DNA from: a virus
IMG/VR virus record: IMGVR_UViG_3300035670_000322
Location: 1 to 49,340 of that record
DNA length: 49,340 nt
Direction: 5' to 3' (one strand)
Part shown: positions 1 through 6,484 of the stretch, one piece after another
Position numbering within the stretch: the stretch's first letter is position 1
How the letters are laid out: every line of letters starts with the position of its first letter
Notes under the pieces: model-generated
What the model was told of the DNA's origin: nothing
The model's input: only the letters and a program-made list of their open reading frames with translations
Database searches by the model: none
Position numbers and translations under genes: made by a program

Positions 1-12
1 AGACTATTTTCA

Positions 13-105
13 AGGTTGAGGTGGTGACTTGGTGTAGGGGAACAGTCCGCACGGTTTACTTAACTGTAAAAGAGAGCGCTCCGACTGGCGCAGTCACCCT
101 CAACC
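13..105 (+). ncRNA. Structured RNA element 1 (closed three-arm fold)
   Basis: The ends pair perfectly: 14-20 (GGTTGAG) with 99-105 (CTCAACC), continued by 23-29 (GGTGACT) with 92-98 (AGTCACC). Inside, 55-59/66-70 (TTTAC/GTAAA) and 76-79/88-91 (GCGC/GCGC) form hairpins, and a weak GTG/CAC arm precedes them. The bases just before it (TATTTTCAAGGTTGAG) match the start of element 2, which has a full promoter, so this is probably a paralogous small RNA whose promoter lies partly outside the window. There is no T-loop or anticodon loop, so it is not an ordinary tRNA. Function unknown. Confidence 0.45.
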
Positions 106-128
106 CCAAAGATTTTAAAAAAAGTTCG

Positions 129-156
129 TTGACATTCGGATAGTTTGTGGTAAGAT
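129..156 (+). promoter_or_regulatory. Sigma-70-type promoter of structured RNA element 2
   Basis: TTGACA at 129-134, a 16-nt spacer, and TAAGAT at 151-156. The expected transcription start (about 163) falls on the first base of the closing stem of the next RNA element, which supports both calls. Confidence 0.6.
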
Positions 157-162
157 ATTTTC

Positions 163-246
163 AAGGTTGAGAGAGAGTCGGTTGAAGTCCGAACGGAAGC
201 GGAATCCGCCCTAAGTAGTGGTAAGTGAATCCACGCTCTCAATCTT
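163..246 (+). ncRNA. Structured RNA element 2 (cloverleaf-like)
   Basis: An 11-bp closing stem pairs 163-173 (AAGGTTGAGAG) with 236-246 (CTCTCAATCTT), with one G-U pair. Inside are three hairpins: 178-181/189-192 (TCGG/CCGA), 199-202/206-209 (GCGG/CCGC) and 218-221/231-234 (GTGG/CCAC). A promoter places the 5' end exactly at the stem, and T-rich DNA follows the 3' end. The shape recalls a tRNA cloverleaf, but the loops lack tRNA signatures (no TTCRA, a 3-nt middle loop). Probably an autonomous phage small RNA of unknown role. Confidence 0.5.
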
Positions 247-263
247 TTAGTTCTTTTAATAAT

Positions 264-359
264 TTTTGGATTCAACCGCTAATGAAAGGTGTCACCTATT
301 GGTTTAGGGGATGGACACTGCGGATCGGAAAATAACCAATACACCGCATGAATCCAAAA
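264..359 (+). ncRNA. Structured RNA element 3
   Basis: An 11-bp perfect closing stem pairs 264-274 (TTTTGGATTCA) with 349-359 (TGAATCCAAAA). Inside, GTGTC/GACAC and CCTA/TAGG can stack into one long arm, while ATTGGTT/AACCAAT offers a competing fold. No open reading frame of note covers it. The same closed-stem design and tandem placement as its neighbours suggest one RNA family or processing scheme. Function unknown. Confidence 0.4.
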
Positions 360-366
360 CAATTTT

Positions 367-522
367 GTTTGGGGTGTTACCGAAAGGTAATTGAGATGCA
401 ACAGAGAGATACTTATCTAGCGTTAGATCAGATATGAGTGTAATTATATCTGTGATGCAAGTGTTAATGTTACACCATTAATAAACTGCCGCTGAATATG
501 TAGAAATGCTCTTGCCTCAAAC
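367..522 (+). ncRNA. Structured RNA element 4 (largest)
   Basis: The closing stem pairs 367-374 (GTTTGGGG) with 515-522 (CCTCAAAC), with one G-U pair. Internal hairpins: 377-381/386-390 (TTACC/GGTAA) capped by a GAAA tetraloop, 429-435/446-452 (CAGATAT/ATATCTG), and 464-469/476-481 (TTAATG/CATTAA). A run of T follows at about 527-534. At about 155 nt it is larger than a tRNA. Role unknown. Confidence 0.4.
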
Positions 523-540
523 ATAGATTTTTTTGTATAA

Positions 541-613
541 TATATACAGGCGGTCATTTTAAACTGAGCTGATCACCAGTGGTAAATGAGAGGTTCAAAT
601 CCTCTGTATATTA
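541..613 (+). ncRNA. tRNA-like element with canonical T-arm, no clear anticodon arm
   Basis: It has tRNA length (73 nt). An acceptor stem pairs 541-547 (TATATAC) with 606-612, with a T-T mismatch in the first pair. A perfect T-arm at 589-605 (AGAGG, TTCAAAT, CCTCT) sits at the standard tRNA positions 49-65. The 5' half does not fold into a D-arm or a five-base-pair, seven-base-loop anticodon arm. It may be a degenerate tRNA, a tRNA mimic, or a tRNA I cannot fold by eye. Confidence 0.4.
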
Positions 614-641
614 TATAAATAACAAGGTACAGATAGACGCG

Positions 642-707
642 TAAGTTCAGCATTCGGATAATGCGCCGGTAATTACAGGAGACTAGGTTCAATTCCTAGG
701 GGCTTAT
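642..707 (+). ncRNA. Short tRNA-like element (anticodon arm abnormal)
   Basis: The acceptor stem pairs 642-648 (TAAGTTC) with 700-706 (GGGCTTA), using two G-U pairs. A D-arm-like hairpin is CATT-CGGAT-AATG at 651-663. The T-arm is CTAGG-TTCAATT-CCTAG. Only 18 nt lie between the D- and T-arms where a tRNA needs about 22, and they do not make a standard anticodon hairpin. Together with the preceding element this is the second tRNA-like RNA here that keeps the elbow and acceptor but not the decoding end. Confidence 0.42.
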
Positions 708-776
708 AGGGAACATATCGCTATCGCCATAAGGTGAATGTGAGTGAGATCCTGAAAACTTGTTATATTTTTCCTC

Positions 777-804
777 TTGACTTCTCCAAAAAAGCTGGTA
801 CACT
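777..804 (+). promoter_or_regulatory. Sigma-70-type promoter, near-leaderless
   Basis: TTGACT at 777-782, a 16-nt spacer, and TACACT at 799-804. The expected start of transcription (about 811) is only 2-3 nt before the ATG at 814. Confidence 0.55.
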
Positions 805-813
805 GTTCCCACG

Positions 814-999
814 ATGAATGTGTGGAATCAACAACAGATTGAGGGTGAACCTCTTTTGGAGAGTTGTGATGAATGTAACGCGTTAATCGTGAATTGGGAA
901 ACTCTAACAAATAGTTTCTTGACATTTGATAATCGTGTGGTCTGTAAAAAATGTAAAGAAAATATTGACTTTCCCGCTGAAATACTACAATCTTCGTAA
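814..999 (+). CDS. Small zinc-ribbon-like protein (61 aa)
   Basis: Two CxxC knuckles (CDEC and CKKC) about 26 residues apart suggest a zinc ribbon, of the kind phages use for nucleic-acid or protein binding. The ATG follows a promoter by only 9 nt after the -10 box, so the message is probably leaderless. No family can be assigned from sequence alone. It is the first protein gene after the RNA elements and heads a run of small plus-strand genes. Confidence 0.6.
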   Translation: MNVWNQQQIEGEPLLESCDECNALIVNWETLTNSFLTFDNRVVCKKCKENIDFPAEILQSS

Positions 1000-1090
1000 G
1001 CGATTTCTTAAACTAAAAGAAGAAAATGATAAAAATAGCAGATACGCTTATCGGTATTTGGAAGTAGCGGGGTTAATAAATAGAGGATAA
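965..1090 (+). CDS. Possible small protein from a TTG start
   Basis: This frame is open across the gap between the zinc-ribbon gene and the gene at 1106, and would overlap the end of the former. From TTG at 965 it reads a basic, helix-prone 41-aa peptide (contains YYNLRKRFLKLKEEND). There is no ATG and no ribosome-binding site, so the call rests only on plausible protein-like composition and on filling an otherwise empty 106-bp gap. Confidence 0.25.
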   Translation: MTFPLKYYNLRKRFLKLKEENDKNSRYAYRYLEVAGLINRG

Positions 1091-1105
1091 AAATAACAAA
1101 CCAAT

Positions 1106-1321
1106 ATGACTACCATTAAATTCAAAAAACTTCGTTGGTCTCCGCATAGTCAATATGGATATGCTTCTGGAAAAATGATGACCATTTGTTTTGATTCTAA
1201 AAAAGAATGTGATGAATGGATTAAAGAAGTTAATAACTCTTATAAAGGTTGCACTCAATACATTTCATTACCTTATATTATACAAAAAGATTTACTTGAT
1301 GCAGAAGTAATCGAAGAATAA
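1106..1321 (+). CDS. Hypothetical protein (71 aa)
   Basis: Starts with MTTIKFKKLRW and has a charged helix ending in DEWIKEVNN. I do not recognise the family. Codon use is AT-rich like its neighbours. The next gene starts one base after its stop, so the two are probably co-transcribed and translationally coupled. No good Shine-Dalgarno site precedes the ATG. Confidence 0.55.
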   Translation: MTTIKFKKLRWSPHSQYGYASGKMMTICFDSKKECDEWIKEVNNSYKGCTQYISLPYIIQKDLLDAEVIEE

Positions 1322-1322
1322 T

Positions 1323-1562
1323 ATGAAACTTTTCATTGTTATTGGCATAAGAGAGAATGTCTATCAAGATCAAATTGGTGGACCATTTCTATCTCATCCA
1401 GAAAAAGAAATTGTAGCTATCTTTAAAACACAAGAATATGCTAAATTATTTATCTCTAATAATAAACTAAAGAAGCAAAAAAAGAGTAGTTACAGTGATA
1501 CTGAAAACTACAAAACAGGTCATGAGAGTATGAATATAGAGGAACATTATTTAAATGAATAG
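1323..1562 (+). CDS. Hypothetical protein (79 aa)
   Basis: Begins with a hydrophobic beta-like segment (MKLFIVIGIRENVY) followed by a helix (KTQEYAKLFISNNKLKKQ). This beta-alpha pattern is common in small phage proteins that track neighbouring values or bind partners, but no family is assignable. The stop overlaps the next gene's start by 8 nt, which indicates operon structure. Confidence 0.55.
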   Translation: MKLFIVIGIRENVYQDQIGGPFLSHPEKEIVAIFKTQEYAKLFISNNKLKKQKKSSYSDTENYKTGHESMNIEEHYLNE

Positions 1563-1887
1563 AAAATCTTTTTTAGCAACTCTAGTTGGTAGTATATTTG
1601 GCGGCAAAATATTAGCAAATACTGAACCGCCAAAACCAAAACAAATAACCGTCAATTCACTTGTATTAACAAACAGTACAGGTGAATCTTTTACTTTAAC
1701 TGTTAATGAAGCTGGTAATTTAACAATCGGCGAAACAAATAACAAGATTGATCGCATGACAATTATGCATTCAAAGAATGAGATAAAATTTAATCAACCT
1801 TTGAATATAAAAACTGATGGCTTTATTGGTTTAAATGGTAATTCTTCTTATCCGTTAGATGTTCAATATGATAAATCTAATTCTTAA
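1555..1887 (+). CDS. Exported or virion-associated beta-rich protein (110 aa)
   Basis: The N-terminus (MNRKSFLATLVGSIFGGKIL) looks like a signal peptide with a basic n-region and hydrophobic core, ending near residue 21. The rest alternates short beta-strands (ITVNSLVLTNSTGESFTLTV), a pattern seen in phage tail-fibre and baseplate pieces. Export is an inference from the N-terminus. Without a transmembrane anchor or lysis neighbours the role is open. It overlaps the genes on both sides. Confidence 0.5.
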   Translation: MNRKSFLATLVGSIFGGKILANTEPPKPKQITVNSLVLTNSTGESFTLTVNEAGNLTIGETNNKIDRMTIMHSKNEIKFNQPLNIKTDGFIGLNGNSSYPLDVQYDKSNS

Positions 1888-2197
1888 TAAAATTCTTAAA
1901 AAAGAACAGAAGCAATTATCTACTCCAAAAACGCATTATGTAAAAATCATATTAGAAGTAGAATATGTAACTGGTAAATCAGTCATGATATATTCAAACA
2001 GTTATGAAATAACACATGATAATCATCCAGTATTTATTAAATTAAGAGAAGAAAAAACTAAAGAATATACTGATGCAATTAAAGCTATACATATTAATTT
2101 AGATGATAAATCTAGCGAATTTATTAATATAAATAATAGTATTTTGATTAAAAAATCAGATTTTACTAATGCTAGAATACTTTATAAATATGAGTGA
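1859..2197 (+). CDS. Hypothetical protein (112 aa)
   Basis: An ATG at 1859 overlaps the preceding gene by 29 nt; an in-frame ATG at 1868 gives a product shorter by three residues and is equally possible. The N-terminal 15 residues are a basic amphipathic helix, followed by beta-strands (YVKIILEVEYVTGKSVMIYS) and another helix. No family recognised. The TGA stop overlaps the next start region. Confidence 0.5.
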   Translation: MFNMINLILNKILKKEQKQLSTPKTHYVKIILEVEYVTGKSVMIYSNSYEITHDNHPVFIKLREEKTKEYTDAIKAIHINLDDKSSEFININNSILIKKSDFTNARILYKYE

Positions 2198-2543
2198 TAC
2201 ACCTAGAACAGACGAAGAATTGGATCATATAAATAATGTTTATCATGATTGGGTTTGTCGTCCAATTGTAAAAGTAGATGAAGATAAATGCGTTGTTGAT
2301 GCTAAATTTGCTAAACAATTAGAAATAGAACTTAACGAAGCAAATTCCATCATTCGACAACAACAACTACTTGACGAGGAAAACCTCAGACTGAGGCAAC
2401 GCATCAAGCGGTTGCAGGAGGCTGGGGATGCGATGCTTAATGCATGGTTAATGCCAGAGGACTCAATGGAGTATTCTGATCGGATCACGTTGAGCGCGGA
2501 CGCAAAAGCAAAGTGGTACTCAGCCAAGGAGGCCAAGTCATGA
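2190..2543 (+). CDS. MSDTPRTD-type phage protein, mosaic (117 aa)
   Basis: Opens with MSDTPRTDEE, the signature start of a large class of small phage accessory proteins. Residues about 45-80 form a coiled coil (QLEIELNEANSII, then LRLRQRIKRLQEAGD). From about nt 2370 to the stop the DNA becomes visibly GC-richer, with codons such as CTC, CGG and GCG, unlike the AT-rich first half. This points to recombination between family members. The start at 2190 is chosen by the family signature. Confidence 0.6.
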   Translation: MSDTPRTDEELDHINNVYHDWVCRPIVKVDEDKCVVDAKFAKQLEIELNEANSIIRQQQLLDEENLRLRQRIKRLQEAGDAMLNAWLMPEDSMEYSDRITLSADAKAKWYSAKEAKS

Positions 2544-2794
2544 GTGACACTCCAAGAACAGATCATATTCAAGACGTATATTATAACACAGATAAATATG
2601 TCGTGAGCGATCTATTTTATTTTGCAAGAAACCTAGAAATAGAACTTAATGCTGCCAATCAACATATTAAAAGATTAAAAGAAGCTGGAACTTACGCAAT
2701 CAATACGCTTCAGCCAAAAGATCCATCTAATTTATCTTTTCTGCAATCACAAGCTATTAAAGAATGGAATGATGTAAAGGAGAATAAAGTATGA
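2540..2794 (+). CDS. MSDTPRTD-type phage protein, paralogue (84 aa)
   Basis: Starts MSDTPRTDHIQDVYY and repeats the LEIELNAANQHIKRLKEAG coiled-coil core of the upstream gene, so the two are tandem paralogues. The ATG overlaps the previous TGA (ATGA), and a clear Shine-Dalgarno sequence (AAGGAGG) precedes it. This fixes the start here rather than at the upstream in-frame codon. Function unknown. Confidence 0.62.
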   Translation: MSDTPRTDHIQDVYYNTDKYVVSDLFYFARNLEIELNAANQHIKRLKEAGTYAINTLQPKDPSNLSFLQSQAIKEWNDVKENKV

Positions 2795-3369
2795 ATACAG
2801 TCAAATTAACAGACAATCATTTGCGAGTAATTAATACCGCGCTTGAAACTTATTTTCGTTTAAAGACTGGGCAGATTGATATTGCATTAGATTATGCATA
2901 TGATTTTAAAATAGATCGCCAACAAGTTGATGCTATTGGCGCACTTATTAAATCTATTGTAATGCCCGAAATTGCAAGTCGCGGTTCAAGTTATGGTTTT
3001 AACGCACCACAAATTGGTGATGGCCGCATAGCATATGAGATTAAAAAAACTTTTGAAGAAGTATTAGCTGTAAAAAATAATGATGGTTATTATGGTTATA
3101 CAGTTGATTTTCATGGACCGCTAAAAGCTAGTGATGAACCTTTACCTGAAGTCGTTGATTTTAAAAACTATATAGACTACCAGCTTGATAAAAAGCAATC
3201 AAAAAAAGTAAATAAATTTTTTGCTACAAAGGACTTTGATGGCATGTGGAATTACATTGATTCTTTGAAATTAGACTTGCCAAAAGGCGACAAGCTGGAA
3301 ATAATACCTTCGTTTGAATGCGTAACTATCAGAGTAACAAAGCCTAGAAAGCCAGAAAATCAAGATTAA
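2791..3369 (+). CDS. Conserved phage-type hypothetical protein (192 aa)
   Basis: The start overlaps the preceding stop (ATGA) and has an AAGGAG ribosome site. The first 60 residues (LTDNHLRVINTALETYFRLK) are helical. The rest mixes helices and strands with a glycine-rich YYGYTVDFHG turn. No catalytic motif stands out. Similar helical proteins sit among the accessory genes of many phages with no known role. Co-transcribed with the MSDTPRTD pair. Confidence 0.55.
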   Translation: MNTVKLTDNHLRVINTALETYFRLKTGQIDIALDYAYDFKIDRQQVDAIGALIKSIVMPEIASRGSSYGFNAPQIGDGRIAYEIKKTFEEVLAVKNNDGYYGYTVDFHGPLKASDEPLPEVVDFKNYIDYQLDKKQSKKVNKFFATKDFDGMWNYIDSLKLDLPKGDKLEIIPSFECVTIRVTKPRKPENQD

Positions 3370-3372
3370 TTT

Positions 3373-3669
3373 ATGAAAATCAAAACTAAGAAATATAGAA
3401 ATAATCCTGATATTCATTTCAAAATTTTTACTGATAAAATTGGTAATTATAAGTTTGAAGCTAGTGTTTTTAAGGACCAGTACATAGATGATAATCTGGT
3501 AGGTGAGTTTACAGGTAAAATTGGTTGTAATATTATAATATCTAAATTCGATGGTACTCTTGAAAATTGGTTACAAGACGCTCAAAAAATGAGTGATTTT
3601 TATTATAATCTTGTTGAGTTTCTCAAAGAAGTGAAATGTCTTTATAACAAAAATAACAGGCAAAATTAA
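3373..3669 (+). CDS. Hypothetical protein (98 aa)
   Basis: Beta-rich first two thirds (FKIFTDKIGNYKFEASVF), then a C-terminal helix (DFYYNLVEFLKEVKCLYNK). Starts three nt after the previous stop, so it closes the same operon. No recognisable family. Confidence 0.5.
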   Translation: MKIKTKKYRNNPDIHFKIFTDKIGNYKFEASVFKDQYIDDNLVGEFTGKIGCNIIISKFDGTLENWLQDAQKMSDFYYNLVEFLKEVKCLYNKNNRQN

Positions 3670-3671
3670 AG

Positions 3672-3700
3672 TTGACTTTGTAAAAATTATATAGTAAAAT
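3672..3700 (+). promoter_or_regulatory. Sigma-70-type promoter, leaderless geometry
   Basis: TTGACT at 3672-3677, a 17-nt spacer, and TAAAAT at 3695-3700. The ATG at 3710 comes 9 nt after the -10 box, the same spacing as in the minus-strand cassette promoters at 17-24 kb. Confidence 0.55.
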
Positions 3701-3709
3701 AATAAAAAT

Positions 3710-3958
3710 ATGAATAACGACATTAAAATCTCAACAACTTACAAGCTCAATATCAAAAATCAAGAATTTGATTTGACTCAAGATGAAGTTTATGCTTTAT
3801 ATAAGCAACTATCAAATGCATTAGGACTGCGCGAATTTATTAATGCGCCAGATAATGATAAAGTCTTTTCGCAGCCATATGTTCCTTATAATCCATATAA
3901 TAAAGATTGGACTTATCCATCTCAGACTTGGTGTTATGTGACAAATAACGCAAAATAG
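3710..3958 (+). CDS. Hypothetical protein (82 aa)
   Basis: An N-terminal beta-hairpin (KISTTYKLNIKNQEF), a short helix (TQDEVYALYKQLSNALG), then a proline- and tyrosine-rich tail (YVPYNPYNKDWTYP). This resembles small phage proteins with a helix and disordered tail, but no family can be named. It has its own promoter and a terminator just downstream, so it is probably a single-gene unit. Confidence 0.55.
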   Translation: MNNDIKISTTYKLNIKNQEFDLTQDEVYALYKQLSNALGLREFINAPDNDKVFSQPYVPYNPYNKDWTYPSQTWCYVTNNAK

Positions 3959-3981
3959 TTAAAAAAAGTGTGTTTTTTAGC

Positions 3982-3999
3982 AAACGTTCGCGTTTTTTT
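3982..3999 (+). terminator. Intrinsic terminator
   Basis: Stem AAACG/CGTTT with a TTCG tetraloop at 3982-3995, running into a T tract. Lies 24 nt past the stop of the 82-aa gene. Confidence 0.55.
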
Positions 4000-4060
4000 A
4001 CTGAAATGACCGTTTTTACCGTGCGGTGAAATAGGCATATTTAGTGAAATCAAATATGTT

Positions 4061-4210
4061 ATGAAAAAGTACCATTTTAGTATAGATAATATTGAACGTG
4101 GGCGTAATAAAAAAATATATATTACTATAACTGACTCTTCATTAAAAGGCGCGAAGAAGCAACTTAAAAAAGTATTTGGTGAAATAATAGCAAATTATAT
4201 ACATGAATGA
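4061..4210 (+). CDS. Small hypothetical protein (49 aa)
   Basis: MKKYHFSIDNIERGRNKKIY starts a short basic alpha/beta peptide with a lysine-rich middle (LKGAKKQLKKVFG). The end overlaps the next start by 8 nt. The gene lies in the first open stretch after the terminator. No family recognised. The small size and strong coding-like overlap give moderate confidence. Confidence 0.45.
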   Translation: MKKYHFSIDNIERGRNKKIYITITDSSLKGAKKQLKKVFGEIIANYIHE

Positions 4211-4331
4211 TATAGACATAATAGAGCTTATAAGATTAATTCGAGTAAAGTATGAACAATTACTGCTCGAAAATCAAGAACTCAAACTTAAACTCGCCGC
4301 ATTAGAAAAAAATGGTTCAAGCGATGCTTGA
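4203..4331 (+). CDS. Small coiled-coil protein (42 aa)
   Basis: Almost the whole peptide is one predicted helix with heptad leucines (IIELIRLIRVKYEQLLLENQ). Such short coiled coils usually oligomerise or bind a larger partner. Its start overlaps the end of the 49-aa gene, suggesting coupling. Function unknown. Confidence 0.45.
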   Translation: MNDIDIIELIRLIRVKYEQLLLENQELKLKLAALEKNGSSDA

Positions 4332-4348
4332 TCTACTGCTTATAAATT

Positions 4349-4585
4349 ATGCAAATATATAGATGGGAGCATGAAGGACAACCGTATAATTATTTTCAAC
4401 TTTTATTAAAGTTGCCGATTTTTCATATGGTTAATAAGTGCGATAATTCAGATAATTCTATTTATAAAGGCGTTAATTTATCGTTTGACACGTCATTCAC
4501 TTTTCGTTACACTAACAATCATTGGATGCTCATGGTTAGAATTTTAGGATTCGGTATTGCCGCATTACGCCAAACTGATTATTAA
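4349..4585 (+). CDS. Hypothetical protein (78 aa)
   Basis: Begins MQIYRWEHEGQPYNYFQLLL. Mixed aromatic and hydrophobic composition, with a hydrophobic C-terminal stretch (WMLMVRILGFGIAAL) that is short for a membrane span. No recognisable domain. Part of the dense plus-strand run and preceded by no obvious ribosome site. Confidence 0.45.
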   Translation: MQIYRWEHEGQPYNYFQLLLKLPIFHMVNKCDNSDNSIYKGVNLSFDTSFTFRYTNNHWMLMVRILGFGIAALRQTDY

Positions 4586-4589
4586 TTAA

Positions 4590-4847
4590 ATGAAATTATT
4601 CTGGGTTCAAAATACTAATATTTGGACAGGTAGATATGTTATTGCAAAATCAGAAGAATCAGCGCAAAAAATTGCACTGACTAGGATTACTGTTAAAGAT
4701 ATAAGAAATCTCATAGTTGAAGAAAAGATTTATCATAATTATTCAAATTCAAATATCAAACAGATAACAGAAGAAGGTTTTGCTGGAGTAATTGATTATA
4801 ATCACGATACTGAATTCCAAACTTGGAAGGTAGGTAATTTTCTATGA
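4590..4847 (+). CDS. Hypothetical protein (85 aa)
   Basis: Starts MKLFWVQNTNIWTGRYVIAK; the following helix (SEESAQKIALTRITV) recalls small phage proteins with a beta-beta-alpha layout. No family can be assigned. The TGA stop overlaps the ATG of the next gene, indicating coupling. Confidence 0.5.
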   Translation: MKLFWVQNTNIWTGRYVIAKSEESAQKIALTRITVKDIRNLIVEEKIYHNYSNSNIKQITEEGFAGVIDYNHDTEFQTWKVGNFL

Positions 4848-4990
4848 CTAAATACCAATTAGAAGTGAAACTACCTGTTTCAATTAATAGAGAAGAAGCA
4901 GAAAAAATACAGCAACATTTAATTGAATATCTGCGCCAAAAGTATAATGATAAGATTGATGTTAAGTTTGTAACAGTTATTACTAATTAA
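4844..4990 (+). CDS. Small hypothetical protein (48 aa)
   Basis: A beta-alpha-beta peptide (YQLEVKLPVSINREEAEKIQ, then an acidic/basic helix, then VKFVTVITN), like a minimal ferredoxin-type half-fold. It overlaps the previous stop, and the next gene begins one base after its stop. Both the frame and the spacing support a real gene despite its size. Confidence 0.5.
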   Translation: MTKYQLEVKLPVSINREEAEKIQQHLIEYLRQKYNDKIDVKFVTVITN

Positions 4991-4991
4991 T

Positions 4992-5474
4992 ATGGATATA
5001 AAATACATATACGGATATATAGCAGAAATAATTGAAGATCAATATATATTAATTCGTAGAAGAATTATTAGTACATATCAAAAATTAAGATATGGTTCTA
5101 GCGATGAAGAATGTTGGAATGTTTTTCGAGTAATTGCTAGACATAATTTAAAAAAGCTACGTTATTTCAGAAACATGCAACGCATGGGTCATCCAGCAGA
5201 AATGACCGAAAATGAGTGGCTAAATCAGATTGATGAAATAATTTGGGCGTATGATTATATATTAAATGATGAAAAGTATAATCCTATTCCTGATTGCGGC
5301 GAGTTAAAGCTGATTAAGAAAGAAGAAGAAGATATTTCTCGCGTTGAGTTTGTTACAGAGCCTAATTGTAAGAAAAGATGGGAAGAATACAATAAAAAAG
5401 CACAAGAATTAGAAATCAAAAAAAAGAAAGCTCTTGTCTGGTTCGCTGAAAATTTCGAAACTTTCTGGGATTAG
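4992..5474 (+). CDS. Helical hypothetical protein (160 aa)
   Basis: Almost entirely helical and charged, rich in Lys, Glu and aromatic residues. The C-terminal third is a coiled coil (WEEYNKKAQELEIKKKK). No enzyme motif. It ends the plus-strand run; its stop overlaps the stop of the convergent glycosyltransferase gene by 4 nt, so there is no room for a separate terminator. Confidence 0.5.
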   Translation: MDIKYIYGYIAEIIEDQYILIRRRIISTYQKLRYGSSDEECWNVFRVIARHNLKKLRYFRNMQRMGHPAEMTENEWLNQIDEIIWAYDYILNDEKYNPIPDCGELKLIKKEEEDISRVEFVTEPNCKKRWEEYNKKAQELEIKKKKALVWFAENFETFWD

Positions 5475-6484
5475 AATAGATTATCTAATACATCTTTATA
5501 TTTATTAAACCAAGTATCATTGTTTACTTGGTTTTTTGGTATCAAAGATAAATATAATTTTTTACTGAAAGCGCCGAATCCGTGAGTTTCGGCGTCATTA
5601 CAATTCGCATATTGTTCAAAATGATTGGGTAATGGTATCATTAAAACAGGTTTGTTGTGCAATATAGCTTCTGAACTTGTTTCAAAACCGCCGCTACAAA
5701 TAACTGCTTTGCATACTTTCATCTTTTCTTGAAATAATTTACCGTTTAAATTATAAACTATTAAATTTCTAGGACAAATAAATTCTTTAGTTAATTTAGT
5801 AAAGCATTCTAATTTAATATCTGGATTTCTAATTGCTTCATCAATCAAATCAGGCAACATATCTTCATTCATTAAATAAACAAGAACAAAATCTTGTTTG
5901 TCTTCTGATTTGATATAAGTTTCTTTTCTTAGAATTGGTGGACAAGCAATTACTTTATTATCATTAAATTCATAATAGCTTAAAGCAACTTTTTGAGCGC
6001 GAATACTAGTTATATAATTAATCAATGTCAAGAACATTTTTTGTATATAAAATCCTTCGATTTTAGGATACATATCTAATGTCATTGCGTATTGATGTCC
6101 AAAACTTATATATTTGATCTTAGGAAACAATAAAGCAGATAAACCAACGAGTGGCTCATAAAAATTAACAATGATATCTGGCTTTTGTTGTTTAATTGTT
6201 TTATATATTTTATAAAAGGAATAAACAAACTTAGGAAGTTCATATATATTTTTTAATATTGTTTTCCATATTACAACTTTGCCATTATCGCCAAATACAA
6301 AATCAAAACCTTCATATTCTACTGTTTCAAATTCATCAGTAAAAAATGATGCTAAACCTTTTTTCTTTTTAGCGACAAATGCGGGGCCAATTTCATAGTT
6401 CCTTGTTTTTAAATAGTCTTTAATGCATAAGGCTTGGACCATGTGTCCATTTCCTTCACTTTGGACGCCGAATAATACTTTCAT
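5471..6484 (-). CDS. Glycosyltransferase, GT-B fold, MJ1255/MurG-like (337 aa)
   Basis: The start MKVLFGVQSEGNGHMVQAL has the glycine-rich loop and GH motif of GT-B transferases of the MJ1255/MurG type. The C-terminal donor-site motif is visible as ICSGGFETSSEAILHNKP followed by PLPNHFEQYANC. It probably moves a sugar from a nucleotide sugar to a lipid or polysaccharide acceptor. The ATG at 6484 overlaps the phosphoesterase stop (ATGA), which decides the start over an upstream in-frame codon. The pairing with an LpxH-like enzyme suggests a role in host envelope lipid or surface modification, which is inference. Confidence 0.8.
   Translation of the reverse strand: MKVLFGVQSEGNGHMVQALCIKDYLKTRNYEIGPAFVAKKKKGLASFFTDEFETVEYEGFDFVFGDNGKVVIWKTILKNIYELPKFVYSFYKIYKTIKQQKPDIIVNFYEPLVGLSALLFPKIKYISFGHQYAMTLDMYPKIEGFYIQKMFLTLINYITSIRAQKVALSYYEFNDNKVIACPPILRKETYIKSEDKQDFVLVYLMNEDMLPDLIDEAIRNPDIKLECFTKLTKEFICPRNLIVYNLNGKLFQEKMKVCKAVICSGGFETSSEAILHNKPVLMIPLPNHFEQYANCNDAETHGFGAFSKKLYLSLIPKNQVNNDTWFNKYKDVLDNLF

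Noticed and set aside
60-275. 71-codon minus-strand frame
   Set aside because: It lies across two structured RNA elements and a promoter on the other strand, with no coding signals.
541-707. Two ordinary tRNA genes
   Set aside because: The T-arms are perfect but I could not fold a standard anticodon arm in either, so no amino acid can be assigned.
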